A stretch of 64,000 nt of DNA from Pelomonas lactea (GTDB lineage Bacteria > Pseudomonadota > Gammaproteobacteria > Burkholderiales > Burkholderiaceae_C): assembly GCF_043555885.1 (NCBI RefSeq), contig NZ_JBIGHX010000004.1, positions 186,001 to 250,000 of the forward strand, in the 5' to 3' direction. The notes under the pieces were generated by a model. That model searched no databases and was not told where the DNA came from. It was given only the letters and a program-made list of their open reading frames with translations. Shown here piece by piece: positions 33,360-41,740 of the stretch. The position numbers and the translations under genes were made by a program. Positions within the stretch are counted from its first letter, which is position 1. Every line of letters begins with the position of its first letter.

Positions 33360-35537
33360 ATGCCATCCATGCCCGCCTGGCGCGCGCTGGCCCACACGGC
33401 CGTGCTCGCCACCAGCCTGATCTGCGCCACCCGCGCCGCACAGGCCCAGGACGCCCCCACCGCCCCCGTCGCCGCCAAGAAGCCCCGCGACGTCAGCATC
33501 CACGGCGACCGCCGCATCGACGACTACTTCTGGCTGCGCGAGAAGGACCAGCCCGACGTGCAGGCCCACCTCCAGGCCGAGGCCGCCTACGCGGACGCCT
33601 GGTTCAAGCCGCTGGCGGCCTCGGAGCAGAAGCTGTTTGAGGAGATGAAGGGGCGCGTTCAGCAGCGCGACCAGGGTGTGCCGCAGCGCCAGGGGCGTTG
33701 GTGGTACGTCAGCCGCATCGACGTGGGCCAGCAGTACCCGGTGTACGTCCGTCGCGCCGCACAGGGGCCGCAGCGTCTGTATGACGCCAGCGCGCCCGAG
33801 CAGGTGCTGCTGGACCTGAACGAACTGGCCAGGACGCGCAAGTTCGTCAACCTGAACGGCCTGTCCGTCAGCCCCGACGACAAGTTGCTGGCCTACGCCG
33901 TGGACGCCACCGGCGCGCGCGACTTCGAGCTGCATGTGCGCGACATCGCCACCGGCGCGGACCGCGTCGTCGCGACCACGCCGCACGCCGACGCCTTCGA
34001 GTGGGCGGCCGACAGCCGCACGCTGTTCTACATCCGCCACAACGATGCGCGCCGCTCGCACCAGCTGTGGCGGCACCGCCTGGGCACGGCGGCCGACACG
34101 CTGGTGCACGAGGAGAAGGACGAGCTGTTCAACCTGATGCTGGCCAAGTCGCTGGATGGCCGCACGCTGATGCTGGGCTCGCGCTCCAAGGACACGATGG
34201 ACTGGCGCCTGCTGCCCGCCGCGCAGCCGGAGGGCCGCTGGCGCGAGGTGCTGCCGCGCCGGGCCGGGCAGGAGTACGCCGTCACGCCCTTCGGCGCCGA
34301 GCTGCTGCTGCGCATCAACGACCGCGGCGTCAACTTCCGGCTGCTGCGGCTGCCGATGAAGGCGGGGGCCGGCGTGCTGGTCCCGGCCGAGGGCCTGGCG
34401 CGCGCGCGCGAGCTCATTGCCGCCCGCGACGACGCGATGGTGGAGCAGGCGGTGGCGTTCAAGACCCATGCGGTGGCGCAGATCCGCGAGGGCGGTTCCG
34501 TCAAGCTGCGCATCTACCCGCTGGGCGGCGGGGCGCCGCGCGACATCGCCTTCCAGGAGCTGGCCTATGGCGCCACGCTGGCCAGCCAGCGTGAGTTCGA
34601 TGCGATGCACGTGCGCTTCACCTACAACTCGCTGACGACGCCCACCAGCACCTACGAGGCCGAGCTGGCCACCGGCGACCTGCAGCTGCTGAAGGTGGCG
34701 CCGGTGCAGGGCGGCTACGACGCCAGCCTCTACGCCACCGAGCGGCTGTGGGCGACGGCGCCCGACGGCGTCAAGGTGCCCGTCAGCCTCGTCTGGCGCA
34801 AGGACAAGCGGCGCACCGGCCCGCAGCCGCTGCTGCTGTACGGCTACGGCAGCTATGGCCACCCCAGCGACCCGCGCTTCGGCAGCGGCCGCCTGTCGCT
34901 GCTGGACCGCGGCGTCATCTACGCCATCGCGCATGTGCGTGGCGGCGGCGACCTCGGCCGGCAGTGGTATCTGGACGGCAAGCTGGCGAAGAAGATGAAC
35001 ACCTTCACCGACTTCGTCGCCTGCGCCGAAGCCCTCGTGAAGCAGGGCTACACGCAACCCGGCCAGCTCATCATCCACGGCGGCAGCGCCGGCGGCCTGC
35101 TGGTGGGGGCGGCCACCAACCTGCGGCCCGATCTCTTCAAGGCCGTCGTCGCGCAGGTGCCCTTCGTCGATGTCATCAACACCATGCTGGACGCCAGCCT
35201 GCCGCTGACCACCGAGGAATACATCGAATGGGGCAACCCCAACCAGGCCGGCGAGTACGCCTGGATGCGCGCCTACAGCCCCTACGACAACCTCAAGCCG
35301 GCGGTCTACCCCGCGGTGCTGGCCAAGACCGCGATCAACGACAGCCAGGTGCCGTACTGGGAGGCCGCCAAGTACGTGGCCCGGCTGCGCGAGTTGAACC
35401 AGGGCAAGGCGCCGGTGCTGTTCGACATCAACATGACCGCCGGCCACGGCGGCGCGTCGGGCCGTTTCGACGCGCTGCGCGAGGCGGCGCGCACCAACAC
35501 CTTCATGCTGCAGCAATGGGGTCTGCTGAATGACTAG
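33360..35537 (+). CDS. Oligopeptidase B (S9 family), exported
   Basis: A 725-residue serine peptidase of the prolyl-oligopeptidase clan. A seven-blade beta-propeller (about 80-440) follows an N-terminal signal sequence ending near AAQAQ (about residue 30), so a periplasmic place is likely. The catalytic domain has GGSAGG (nucleophile Ser 576), the Asp in INDSQVPYWEA and the His in TAGHGGASGR. RGGGDLGRQWYLDGKL is typical of oligopeptidase B, which cuts after Arg and Lys in short peptides. GGGAGA lies nine bases before the ATG. The stop overlaps the next gene by eight bases. Confidence 0.92.
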   Translation: MPSMPAWRALAHTAVLATSLICATRAAQAQDAPTAPVAAKKPRDVSIHGDRRIDDYFWLREKDQPDVQAHLQAEAAYADAWFKPLAASEQKLFEEMKGRVQQRDQGVPQRQGRWWYVSRIDVGQQYPVYVRRAAQGPQRLYDASAPEQVLLDLNELARTRKFVNLNGLSVSPDDKLLAYAVDATGARDFELHVRDIATGADRVVATTPHADAFEWAADSRTLFYIRHNDARRSHQLWRHRLGTAADTLVHEEKDELFNLMLAKSLDGRTLMLGSRSKDTMDWRLLPAAQPEGRWREVLPRRAGQEYAVTPFGAELLLRINDRGVNFRLLRLPMKAGAGVLVPAEGLARARELIAARDDAMVEQAVAFKTHAVAQIREGGSVKLRIYPLGGGAPRDIAFQELAYGATLASQREFDAMHVRFTYNSLTTPTSTYEAELATGDLQLLKVAPVQGGYDASLYATERLWATAPDGVKVPVSLVWRKDKRRTGPQPLLLYGYGSYGHPSDPRFGSGRLSLLDRGVIYAIAHVRGGGDLGRQWYLDGKLAKKMNTFTDFVACAEALVKQGYTQPGQLIIHGGSAGGLLVGAATNLRPDLFKAVVAQVPFVDVINTMLDASLPLTTEEYIEWGNPNQAGEYAWMRAYSPYDNLKPAVYPAVLAKTAINDSQVPYWEAAKYVARLRELNQGKAPVLFDINMTAGHGGASGRFDALREAARTNTFMLQQWGLLND

Positions 35538-35757
35538 CGACTACTGGCGCCGCACACGGCGGCTGACGGCCGGGCTGCTGCTCGCCTGGGCGCTGGTGGC
35601 CTTCGTGCCGGTGGTGTTCGCACGCGAGCTCAGCGTGGAGCTGTTCGGCTGGCCGCTGGCTTTCTGGCTGGCGTCGCAGGGCGCGCTGCTGGGCTTCTGC
35701 GCCATCGTCATCGTCTACGCGCGCCGCATGCGGCGGCTGGATGAGGATGCGGGCTAG
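35530..35757 (+). CDS. DUF4212 small membrane protein (75 aa), partner missing
   Basis: The sequence matches the DUF4212 family, the small two-helix subunit that normally precedes a sodium:solute symporter of the acetate/lactate-permease type: YWRRTRRLTAGLLLAWALVAF, FPVV-like segment, FGWPLAFWLASQGALLGFCAIVIVYARRM. Both transmembrane helices are intact. The expected symporter gene is not here: the next gene is on the other strand. The ORF overlaps the oligopeptidase stop by eight bases, so it is translated with that gene. Confidence 0.8.
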   Translation: MTSDYWRRTRRLTAGLLLAWALVAFVPVVFARELSVELFGWPLAFWLASQGALLGFCAIVIVYARRMRRLDEDAG

Positions 35758-35783
35758 GGAGGGGTTTGCAGACCCTCCCTAGC
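35753..35783. terminator. Hairpin terminator overlapping two convergent stop codons
   Basis: GCTAGGGAGGG (35753-35763) pairs perfectly with CCCTCCCTAGC (35773-35783). The left arm contains the stop of the DUF4212 gene and the right arm that of the solute-binding protein gene. Confidence 0.7.
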
Positions 35784-36606
35784 GCTCCAGCGCCGCCAGC
35801 TCCATGCGGCGCGTCTCGGCCTCGCCGAAGTGGCGCACATAGGCCTGCCGCACCCAGCCGGTCCTGACCATCGCGGCCAGTTGCTCGCCAAGGCGGCCGG
35901 CAGCGGCAGCAGGCACCGCGGCACGGTTCACGTACAGGCCCAGCACCTGCGGCCGGGCCTCGGGGATGTTGACGGTGGCGATGTCGGGCGCCAGCGCGCC
36001 ATCGCGACGCAGCTTGATGTGCAGCGCGTTGGGCATGATGACCGCCTGCACGCGCCGGGCGGCCAGCTTGGCGGCGAGGTTGGCGAAGTCCGATGAGTAC
36101 TCGGCGCGGCGCGTCGCCAGCAGTTGTTCAAGGTGCAGGTCGACGCGGCTGTTCGTGCGTATGCCTCGCACGACGCCCAGCCGCAGCTCGGGCCGGCGGA
36201 TCAGGTCGGCCAGGCTGGCGATGCCCGCGGCCGCCTCCGGGGCCAGCAGCAGGTCGTGCTTGGTGTAGCCGTAGGGCAGGTAGACGCCCAGCGCATCGCG
36301 CTCGGGCGTGCGCAACATGGACGTGATGATGTCGATGCGGCCGACGTCGAAGTCCTGCAGCGCGCGGGCGCGGGGCAGGAACACCAGCTCCAGCCGGCAG
36401 CCGCTGCGGGCCGCCAGCTCCTGTGCCAGCTCCGGGATCAGGCCGCGGATCTGGCCCTGCTCCTGGTAGCTGCCGACGCCCAGGTCGGACACGGCCACCT
36501 GCAGCGGCCGGCCGCAGTCGGCCGTCGCGCTCGCGGCGGCGCCGCACAGCGCCCAGGCCAGCAGCAGCCGGCGGGCAATGGGGCGCGAGGACGGGTGACG
36601 GGCCAT
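35779..36606 (-). CDS. Periplasmic solute-binding protein, family 3
   Basis: A 275-residue exported protein with a signal peptide ending near ASATADC (about residue 30) and the family-3 solute-binding fold: LQVAVSDLGVGSYQEQGQIRGLIPELAQEL at the start, an interdomain region RIDIITSMLRTPERDALGVYLP and the second lobe LRLGVVRGI. Members bind polar amino acids or act as sensor-like lone binding proteins. No ABC permease or ATPase gene is adjacent, so it may serve a distant transporter or a receptor. Confidence 0.85.
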   Translation of the reverse strand: MARHPSSRPIARRLLLAWALCGAAASATADCGRPLQVAVSDLGVGSYQEQGQIRGLIPELAQELAARSGCRLELVFLPRARALQDFDVGRIDIITSMLRTPERDALGVYLPYGYTKHDLLLAPEAAAGIASLADLIRRPELRLGVVRGIRTNSRVDLHLEQLLATRRAEYSSDFANLAAKLAARRVQAVIMPNALHIKLRRDGALAPDIATVNIPEARPQVLGLYVNRAAVPAAAAGRLGEQLAAMVRTGWVRQAYVRHFGEAETRRMELAALER

Positions 36607-36647
36607 GGGCCCGATTTTCCGGCGTACGGTCTGGCGGTCGACTGGGC

Positions 36648-37544
36648 TCAGGACAGAAAGCGTTCCAAATGCTCGGCCAGCGCCGCGGGCTGGTCGTGAT
36701 GCAGCATGTGGCCGGCGTCCTGCAGCACGACGCGCTGAACATCGGGCACGACGGCCAGCCGCGCCTCGAATTCCTCGCGTGGAAAGCGCGTGCCCCAGAA
36801 GCGCGTCAGCTGGTCGTCGCTGCCTTCCACCCACAGCACCGGCGCGGCGATGCGCTGCCAGCAGGCCAGCACCTCGGCCTTGCGGTAAAGCACCGGGTTG
36901 GCGAGCTTGTGGGCGGGGTCGGCGTTCAGCAGGAAGCCCTCGGGCGTCTCGCGCGCCCAGTGGCCGGCCAGCCAGGCGGCCTTGTCGGCAGCCAGGCGCG
37001 GGTTGTTCTTGCGCAGCCGCTCGGCCACATCGGCCAGCGTCGCGTAGGGGCGCAGCGAGGGCGGGTCTTTCAGCTCGTCCAGCCAGCGCGCCAGGCGCTC
37101 GGGCGCGGCAGCAGGGGCGACGTCGGGCATGCCGAAGCCTTCGAGGTTGATCAAGCGACGCATGCGCTGCGGGCGAACGCCGGCATAGCTCATCGCCACG
37201 TTGCCGCCCATGCTGTGCCCCACCAGGTCCACCGGCGCGCCAGGGCTGATGGCGTTCAGCAGCGCGTCCAGGTCGCCGAGGTAGTCGGGGAACCAGTAGC
37301 AGTCGGCGCCGGTGGTGGCGCTCAGGCCGAAGCCGCGCCAGTCCAGCGCGATGACCTCGCGGTCCTCGGCAAAAGCGTCGACGACGAACTGGAACGACGC
37401 ACCGACGTCCATCCAGCCGTGCACCATGACCAGCGGCGGCCGTCCCGGCACGGGCTGGCCCCAGCGCAGCAGATGGTGGCGCAGGCCGCGCAGGGTCAGA
37501 AATTCGCTGCGGTGCGGACGACGAAGGGGGTAGACATGGGGCAT
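36648..37544 (-). CDS. Alpha/beta-fold hydrolase
   Basis: A roughly 298-residue alpha/beta hydrolase. It shows the oxyanion HGWMD, the nucleophile elbow GHSMGG (Ser near 110), the acid in WVEGSDDQL and the catalytic His in QDAGHMLHHDQP. The cap region between the elbow and the acid is of usual size. Such proteins are often esterases, epoxide- or haloalkane-type hydrolases; the substrate cannot be given. I start at the ATG at 37544; a GTG at 37562 is the alternative. It is divergent from the acetyltransferase gene, with a perfect palindrome between them. Confidence 0.88.
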   Translation of the reverse strand: MPHVYPLRRPHRSEFLTLRGLRHHLLRWGQPVPGRPPLVMVHGWMDVGASFQFVVDAFAEDREVIALDWRGFGLSATTGADCYWFPDYLGDLDALLNAISPGAPVDLVGHSMGGNVAMSYAGVRPQRMRRLINLEGFGMPDVAPAAAPERLARWLDELKDPPSLRPYATLADVAERLRKNNPRLAADKAAWLAGHWARETPEGFLLNADPAHKLANPVLYRKAEVLACWQRIAAPVLWVEGSDDQLTRFWGTRFPREEFEARLAVVPDVQRVVLQDAGHMLHHDQPAALAEHLERFLS

Positions 37545-37564
37545 ATCCGCACTGTAGGCCACGG

Positions 37565-37578
37565 TTGTCCGCGGACAA
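37565..37578. promoter_or_regulatory. Perfect 14-bp palindrome between divergent genes
   Basis: TTGTCCGCGGACAA lies 11 bases before the acetyltransferase ATG and 20 bases before the hydrolase ATG. The right half forms GACAAT, a -10-like hexamer. It may be an operator, or two facing -10 elements. Confidence 0.4.
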
Positions 37579-37588
37579 TGGGGTCATC

Positions 37589-38119
37589 ATGCCCGCACCC
37601 CGCCACGACATCCGCGCCGCCGAGCCGCGCGACCTCAAAGACATCGTCCAGTTGATCAGCGAATTGGCCGAGTTCGAGAACCTGACGCATCTGCTGGAAG
37701 TGACGCCCGACAGCCTGCGGCCGCACCTGTTCGGCGACGACCCGGTGGCCGAGTGCATGGTGGGCGAGGTGGGCGGCGAGGTCGTGGCCTTCGCGCTGTT
37801 CTACAAGAACTTCTCGACCTTCCTGTCCAAGCCGGGCCTGTACCTGGAGGACCTGTACGTCCGCCCCGCCCACCGCCGCAGCGGCCTGGGGCGGGCGCTG
37901 CTCATCGAGCTGGCCCGGCTGGCCTGCGAGCGTGGGTACGGCCGCTTCGACTGGACCGTGCTGGACTGGAACGAGGACGCCATCCGCTTCTACGAGAAGC
38001 TGGGGGCCGACGTGATGCCCGAGTGGCGCATCTGCCGGCTCACCGGCGACGCGCTGGAGCGCTATGCCGATGGCGATCGGCCCAGCATGTGGTCGCCGTC
38101 CGCGTGGCTGGGGTTGTGA
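37589..38119 (+). CDS. GNAT family N-acetyltransferase
   Basis: A 176-residue acetyl-CoA-dependent transferase with the GNAT fold. The acetyl-CoA loop RRSGLGRALL (motif A) is at about 92-101, the strand LYLEDLYVRPAHR precedes it and the motif-B segment AIRFYEKLGADVM is near 132-144. It resembles diamine/thialysine acetyltransferases (the FYKNFSTFLSKPGLYLEDLYV pattern is typical of that group). The exact acceptor is uncertain. The start is the ATG at 37589. GACAAT nine bases upstream suggests a short leader. Confidence 0.9.
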   Translation: MPAPRHDIRAAEPRDLKDIVQLISELAEFENLTHLLEVTPDSLRPHLFGDDPVAECMVGEVGGEVVAFALFYKNFSTFLSKPGLYLEDLYVRPAHRRSGLGRALLIELARLACERGYGRFDWTVLDWNEDAIRFYEKLGADVMPEWRICRLTGDALERYADGDRPSMWSPSAWLGL

Positions 38120-38199
38120 GCGGACGCCTGCGGGCAATCCATGACGTCGGTCCGGGACGGGCTGGCTAGCATCGCCCCTCGATCAAATCGGGGGCGCTG

Positions 38200-39879
38200 A
38201 TGGCTGAAGACCGCTACGAGCCGCTGCACGCCGCCTTCCGCTGGCAGGTGCCGGACGACTTCAACATCGCCGAGGCCTGCTGCGGCCGCTGGGCGCGCGA
38301 GACGCCCAAGGCCACCGCCATCCACTTCGACAGCGAGAGCGGCTGCCGAGCAACGTACAGCTATGCGCAGCTGCAGCGCGCTGCCAACCGCCTGTCCAAC
38401 GCGCTGCTGGCCCAGGGGGTGCGGCGCGGCCACCGCGTCGCGATCGTGCTGCCGCAGCGCTTCGAGACGGCCGTCGCGCACATCGCCCTCCAGCAGATCG
38501 GCGCGGTGGCCATGCCGCTGTCGATGCTGTTCGGCGCCGAGGCGCTGGAGTTCCGGCTGCAGGACAGCGGCGCCGTGCTGGCCATCGCGGCCTGCGAGGC
38601 GATGCCGGTATTGCGCGAGGTCAAGACCCAGTGCCCGGCGCTGCGTCGCGTCATCGTGGTCGGCGAGTGCAGCGTGCAGGGCGACGAACTGGGCTGGATG
38701 GAGGCGCTGCAGGCTGAGGCCGCGCGCTTCCAGCGCGTGGCGACCCGCGCCGAGGACCCGGCCATCCTCATCTACACCAGCGGCACCACCGGCAACCCCA
38801 AGGGCGCCCTGATCCCGCAGCGGGCGCTGATCGGCAACCTGAGCGGCTTCGTCGCCAGCCAGGACTGGTTCGGCTTCGATCCGTTCAACGCCAGCCAGCC
38901 GAGCGACGCCGTCTTCTGGAGCCCGGCCGACTGGGCCTGGACCGGCGGGTTGATGGACGCGCTGCTGCCCACGCTGTACTTCGGCCGCCCCATCGTCGCG
39001 TGGCAGGGCCGGTTCTCGGCGGCCAAGGCCTTCGAGCTGATGGCGGCCTACGGCGTCACGCATGCCTTCCTGTTCCCGACCGCACTCAAGGCCATGATGA
39101 AGGCCGAGCCGCGGCCGCGCCGCCATGGCCTGAAGCTGCGCGCGCTGATGAGCGCCGGCGAGGCCGTCGGCGACGCGGTGTTCAGCTGGTGCCGCGACGC
39201 CTTGGGCGTGCCCGTCAACGAGATGTTCGGCCAGACCGAGATGAACTACGTCGTCGGCAACTGCCAGGCGCTGTGGCCGGCCAAGCCCGGCAGCATGGGC
39301 CGGGCCTACCCGGGCCACCGCGTGGCCGTCATCGACGGCGACGGCTGCGAGTGCGCGCCGGGCGAGGTCGGCGAGGTGGCCGTCAACGCGTTCGACCGCC
39401 ATGGCACGCCCGACCCGGTGTTCTTCCTGGGCTACTGGAACAACGACGTCGCGACGAAGGCCAAGTTCACCGGCGACTGGTGCCGCACCGGCGACCTGGC
39501 CCGCAGCGATGCCGACGGCACGCTGTGGTACGAGGGCCGCGCCGACGACGTCTTCAAGAGCGCCGGCTACCGCATCGGCCCCGGCGAGATCGAGAACTGC
39601 CTGCTCAAGCACCCGGCCGTGGCCAATGCGGCCGTCGTGCCCAAGCCCGATGCGGAGCGCGGCGCGCTGGTGAAGGCCTACGTCGTGCTGGCCGACGGGC
39701 ACGTGGGCGATGCGGCGCTCGTCGAGGCGCTGCAGGCCCACGTGAAGGCGCGGCTGGCGCCGTACGAGTACCCGAAGGACATCGAGTTCATCGACGCGCT
39801 GCCCATGACGACCACCGGCAAGGTGCAGCGCCGCGTGCTGAGGTTGCAGGAGCAGCGGCGCGCGAACCAGGCGGCGTGA
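38200..39879 (+). CDS. Acyl-CoA synthetase (AMP-forming)
   Basis: A 559-residue member of the ANL superfamily that activates a carboxylic acid to acyl-AMP and then acyl-CoA. Motifs are the P-loop ILIYTSGTTGNPKGAL (about 188-203), NEMFGQTEMNYVV (A5), WCRTGDLARSDADG (A7/A8) and the C-terminal Lys in TTTGKVQRR (about 545). Similar proteins are medium-chain or acetyl/propionyl-type synthetases (Acs-like WSPADWAWTGGL). The substrate is not determined. It ends directly against the stop of the next, opposite-strand gene with no bases between. Confidence 0.92.
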   Translation: MAEDRYEPLHAAFRWQVPDDFNIAEACCGRWARETPKATAIHFDSESGCRATYSYAQLQRAANRLSNALLAQGVRRGHRVAIVLPQRFETAVAHIALQQIGAVAMPLSMLFGAEALEFRLQDSGAVLAIAACEAMPVLREVKTQCPALRRVIVVGECSVQGDELGWMEALQAEAARFQRVATRAEDPAILIYTSGTTGNPKGALIPQRALIGNLSGFVASQDWFGFDPFNASQPSDAVFWSPADWAWTGGLMDALLPTLYFGRPIVAWQGRFSAAKAFELMAAYGVTHAFLFPTALKAMMKAEPRPRRHGLKLRALMSAGEAVGDAVFSWCRDALGVPVNEMFGQTEMNYVVGNCQALWPAKPGSMGRAYPGHRVAVIDGDGCECAPGEVGEVAVNAFDRHGTPDPVFFLGYWNNDVATKAKFTGDWCRTGDLARSDADGTLWYEGRADDVFKSAGYRIGPGEIENCLLKHPAVANAAVVPKPDAERGALVKAYVVLADGHVGDAALVEALQAHVKARLAPYEYPKDIEFIDALPMTTTGKVQRRVLRLQEQRRANQAA

Positions 39880-40545
39880 TCAGCGCCCGGGCCCTCTGCA
39901 GGTGTAGGGCTTGCCCACCATGCGCATCGCCAGCGGGGCCACGTTGCCGTTGAAGGCGGTGTTGTCGGCGATGCGGGAGCGGAACACTTCCACGCAGGTG
40001 TTGCCGCGCCGCATGACGGTGCGGTACTCGCCCAGCGCGCCGACCGACTGCAGGCGGTTCTCGCTGGTGGACTCTTCCACCCACGCGCCGGCGCCGCCGG
40101 TGGCATCGGCAATGCGGTCCTCCAGCGTCGCCCGCGGCGTGTTGCTGCGCGGGTCGCTGAGCGCCGGGTTGCGCGCGGCCGCGCTGGACGCGGCATAGCC
40201 CGGTGGCAGCGTCAGCCTCAGGGCGGCGCGTGGCGGCTCGGCGGGCTGGGTGGGCGCGGCCGGTGCGGGGCTGGCGGGAACGCGCTCGGCCTCCGGCGCG
40301 GCCGGCGCCTCGATGCTGAAAGGCCGCGGCTCGATGGCGGCGAGGGCCGGTGCCCGGGCCGGCGGTGGCATGCGGCCGGCCTCGGACGGCGGCGGCGGTG
40401 GCCGCCGGGGCAGGATGAGCTGCACGGTCGTCGAGCGTCGTTCTCGCGCGTCATCCAGCCGGGCCGGCCGGTGCTGCCACAGCGCCAGCAGCAGCGCCGC
40501 ATGCAGCGCGGCGACGACGGCGCGGGCGGCCCAGCGGTGGTTCAT
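39880..40545 (-). CDS. Hypothetical Pro-rich, single-helix membrane protein (TonB-like N-terminus)
   Basis: A 221-residue protein with a short cytoplasmic start, one transmembrane helix (about 8-24), a long Pro/Ala-rich linker (about 45-115) and a small C-terminal domain (about 130-220) with two cysteines (NTCVEVF and TCRGPG). The N-terminal plan recalls TonB or TolA, but the C-terminus lacks a TonB domain I can recognise. Its start overlaps the stop of the preceding gene by four bases (ATGA), so the two are co-translated. Function unknown. Confidence 0.75.
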   Translation of the reverse strand: MNHRWAARAVVAALHAALLLALWQHRPARLDDARERRSTTVQLILPRRPPPPPSEAGRMPPPARAPALAAIEPRPFSIEAPAAPEAERVPASPAPAAPTQPAEPPRAALRLTLPPGYAASSAAARNPALSDPRSNTPRATLEDRIADATGGAGAWVEESTSENRLQSVGALGEYRTVMRRGNTCVEVFRSRIADNTAFNGNVAPLAMRMVGKPYTCRGPGR

Positions 40546-41288
40546 GAACCTTGCAGCTTCACGCTGACGCGGCTGTTGGGCGGCGGCAGCAGGCGGGCGG
40601 CGTCGGGCCAGCTTTCCTGGCCGGTCAGCAGCGTGCAGGGGCGGGGCTGGGCGGCCTTGCGCTCCAGCGGGTCGCGCTCACCCTGGGCCGCCGGCAGCGG
40701 CAGGCCCAGCAGCTTGCCGTCCTCCCGCCATTCCAGCTCCCAGGTGGGGGTGGCGCTGCAGACGCGCACACCCTCGATGCGCGGGAACAACCAGCGCAGG
40801 TACCAGGGCAGCATCTCCTCGCGCAACGTGCGGGCCACGCGCACGATCTGGCGCACCTTGGCCATGGTCACCTGTTCGGGCGTCACGTTCAGCTCCAGCG
40901 TGCCGCGCACGGCCATCTCACCCTTGGCCACGTTGGTCGCGAGGTCGGCCGTCTTGGCCTCGGCCTCGGGCAGGATGGGCAGCTCGAAGCCGCCCTGGGC
41001 GTCGAGCTTGATCGGGTAGTCGGCATCGTCGCTGCGCACCGCCATGCGGATCTCGGCCAGGGGGCGCTTGGTCTTCTCGGCGTCCACCTTGAAGTCCATG
41101 CGGAACAAGTCCTCGCCGTAGCGGCGCAGCTTGGCGATGACGCTGTTGATCTGCGCATAAGGCAGCGCGCTGCCGTCGCGCTTGAGTTCGGTGCGGACCG
41201 GCGGCAGCACCACGGTTTCGGTGGGCGGCGTTTGGGCCTGGGAGGTGCTGGCGAGCAGCAGCAGGGCGGACAGCAGCAAGGGGCGCAT
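40542..41288 (-). CDS. Hypothetical periplasmic protein
   Basis: A 248-residue protein with a clear signal peptide (MRPLLLSALLLLASTSQAQ). The mature part is mixed alpha/beta: an N-terminal region with helices (INSVIAKLRRYGEDLFRM), then strands with a lysine-rich stretch (KVDAEKTKRPLAEIRMAV) and a C-terminal domain with two cysteines (RVCSATP, PCTLLTG). I recognise no family. It overlaps the following TonB-like gene by four bases and both probably act in the periplasm together. Confidence 0.7.
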   Translation of the reverse strand: MRPLLLSALLLLASTSQAQTPPTETVVLPPVRTELKRDGSALPYAQINSVIAKLRRYGEDLFRMDFKVDAEKTKRPLAEIRMAVRSDDADYPIKLDAQGGFELPILPEAEAKTADLATNVAKGEMAVRGTLELNVTPEQVTMAKVRQIVRVARTLREEMLPWYLRWLFPRIEGVRVCSATPTWELEWREDGKLLGLPLPAAQGERDPLERKAAQPRPCTLLTGQESWPDAARLLPPPNSRVSVKLQGS

Positions 41289-41329
41289 GGCAGGGCGTGT
41301 GAGTTGAGGGGGTAGAGGCGCTCGGCGGC

Positions 41330-41566
41330 TCAGGCTGGGTCGTCGCTGCCGTCGGGCTCGGGGCCGGGTTCCCAGGCCAGCAGGTCGCCGGGCTGGCATT
41401 GCAGGACATCGCAGATGCGCGACAGCGTGTCGAAGCGAACGCCGCGCACCTTGCCGCTCTTGAGCAGCGACAGGTTGGCCTCGGTGATGCCCACGCGCTC
41501 GGCCAGCTCGCGCGAGCGCATCTTGCGCCGCGCGAGCATGACGTCGAGGGTGACGATGATGGGCAT
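41330..41566 (-). CDS. XRE/YozG-type helix-turn-helix regulator (78 aa)
   Basis: A 78-residue one-domain regulator (MPIIVTLDVMLARRKMRSRELAERVGITEANLSLLKS and onward; the HTH is at about 18-40). This is the small YozG-like HTH_26 type that commonly follows a DUF2975 membrane protein and regulates it. Here a DUF2975 gene lies upstream on the same strand, but 175 bases away, with copy B of the two-hairpin repeat in between. GAGGTG stands seven bases before the ATG. Confidence 0.9.
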   Translation of the reverse strand: MPIIVTLDVMLARRKMRSRELAERVGITEANLSLLKSGKVRGVRFDTLSRICDVLQCQPGDLLAWEPGPEPDGSDDPA

Positions 41567-41600
41567 GTCAACGCACCTCGCTAGCAAGTCGGTGGCGGAT

Positions 41601-41715
41601 TTGCGGGCCGAGCGCCGGGCCGCCCCAAGCCGGCCCGCCTGTGGCGATGTGCTCGCGGCTCAATGCCGCGAGCATCGCCGTCCCCTCGGGGGACCGGTCA
41701 GGTGCGCCCGCGTTC
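41601..41715 (-). repeat. Dispersed two-hairpin repeat, copy B
   Basis: On the minus strand this is the same element as 7430-7539. Hairpin 1 is GCTCGCGGC/GCCGCGAGC (41651-41659 and 41665-41673), and hairpin 2 pairs GGGCCG with CGGCCC. Relative to copy A, one T-A pair in hairpin 1 is replaced by C-G on both sides. It lies between a DUF2975 gene and its HTH partner. Confidence 0.75.
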
Positions 41716-41740
41716 AGCGCGGCGCGACTGGACGAGGGGC

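Noticed and set aside
33132..35516. 794-codon minus-strand frame opposite oligopeptidase B
   Set aside because: Same kind of antisense shadow, with no recognisable domain.
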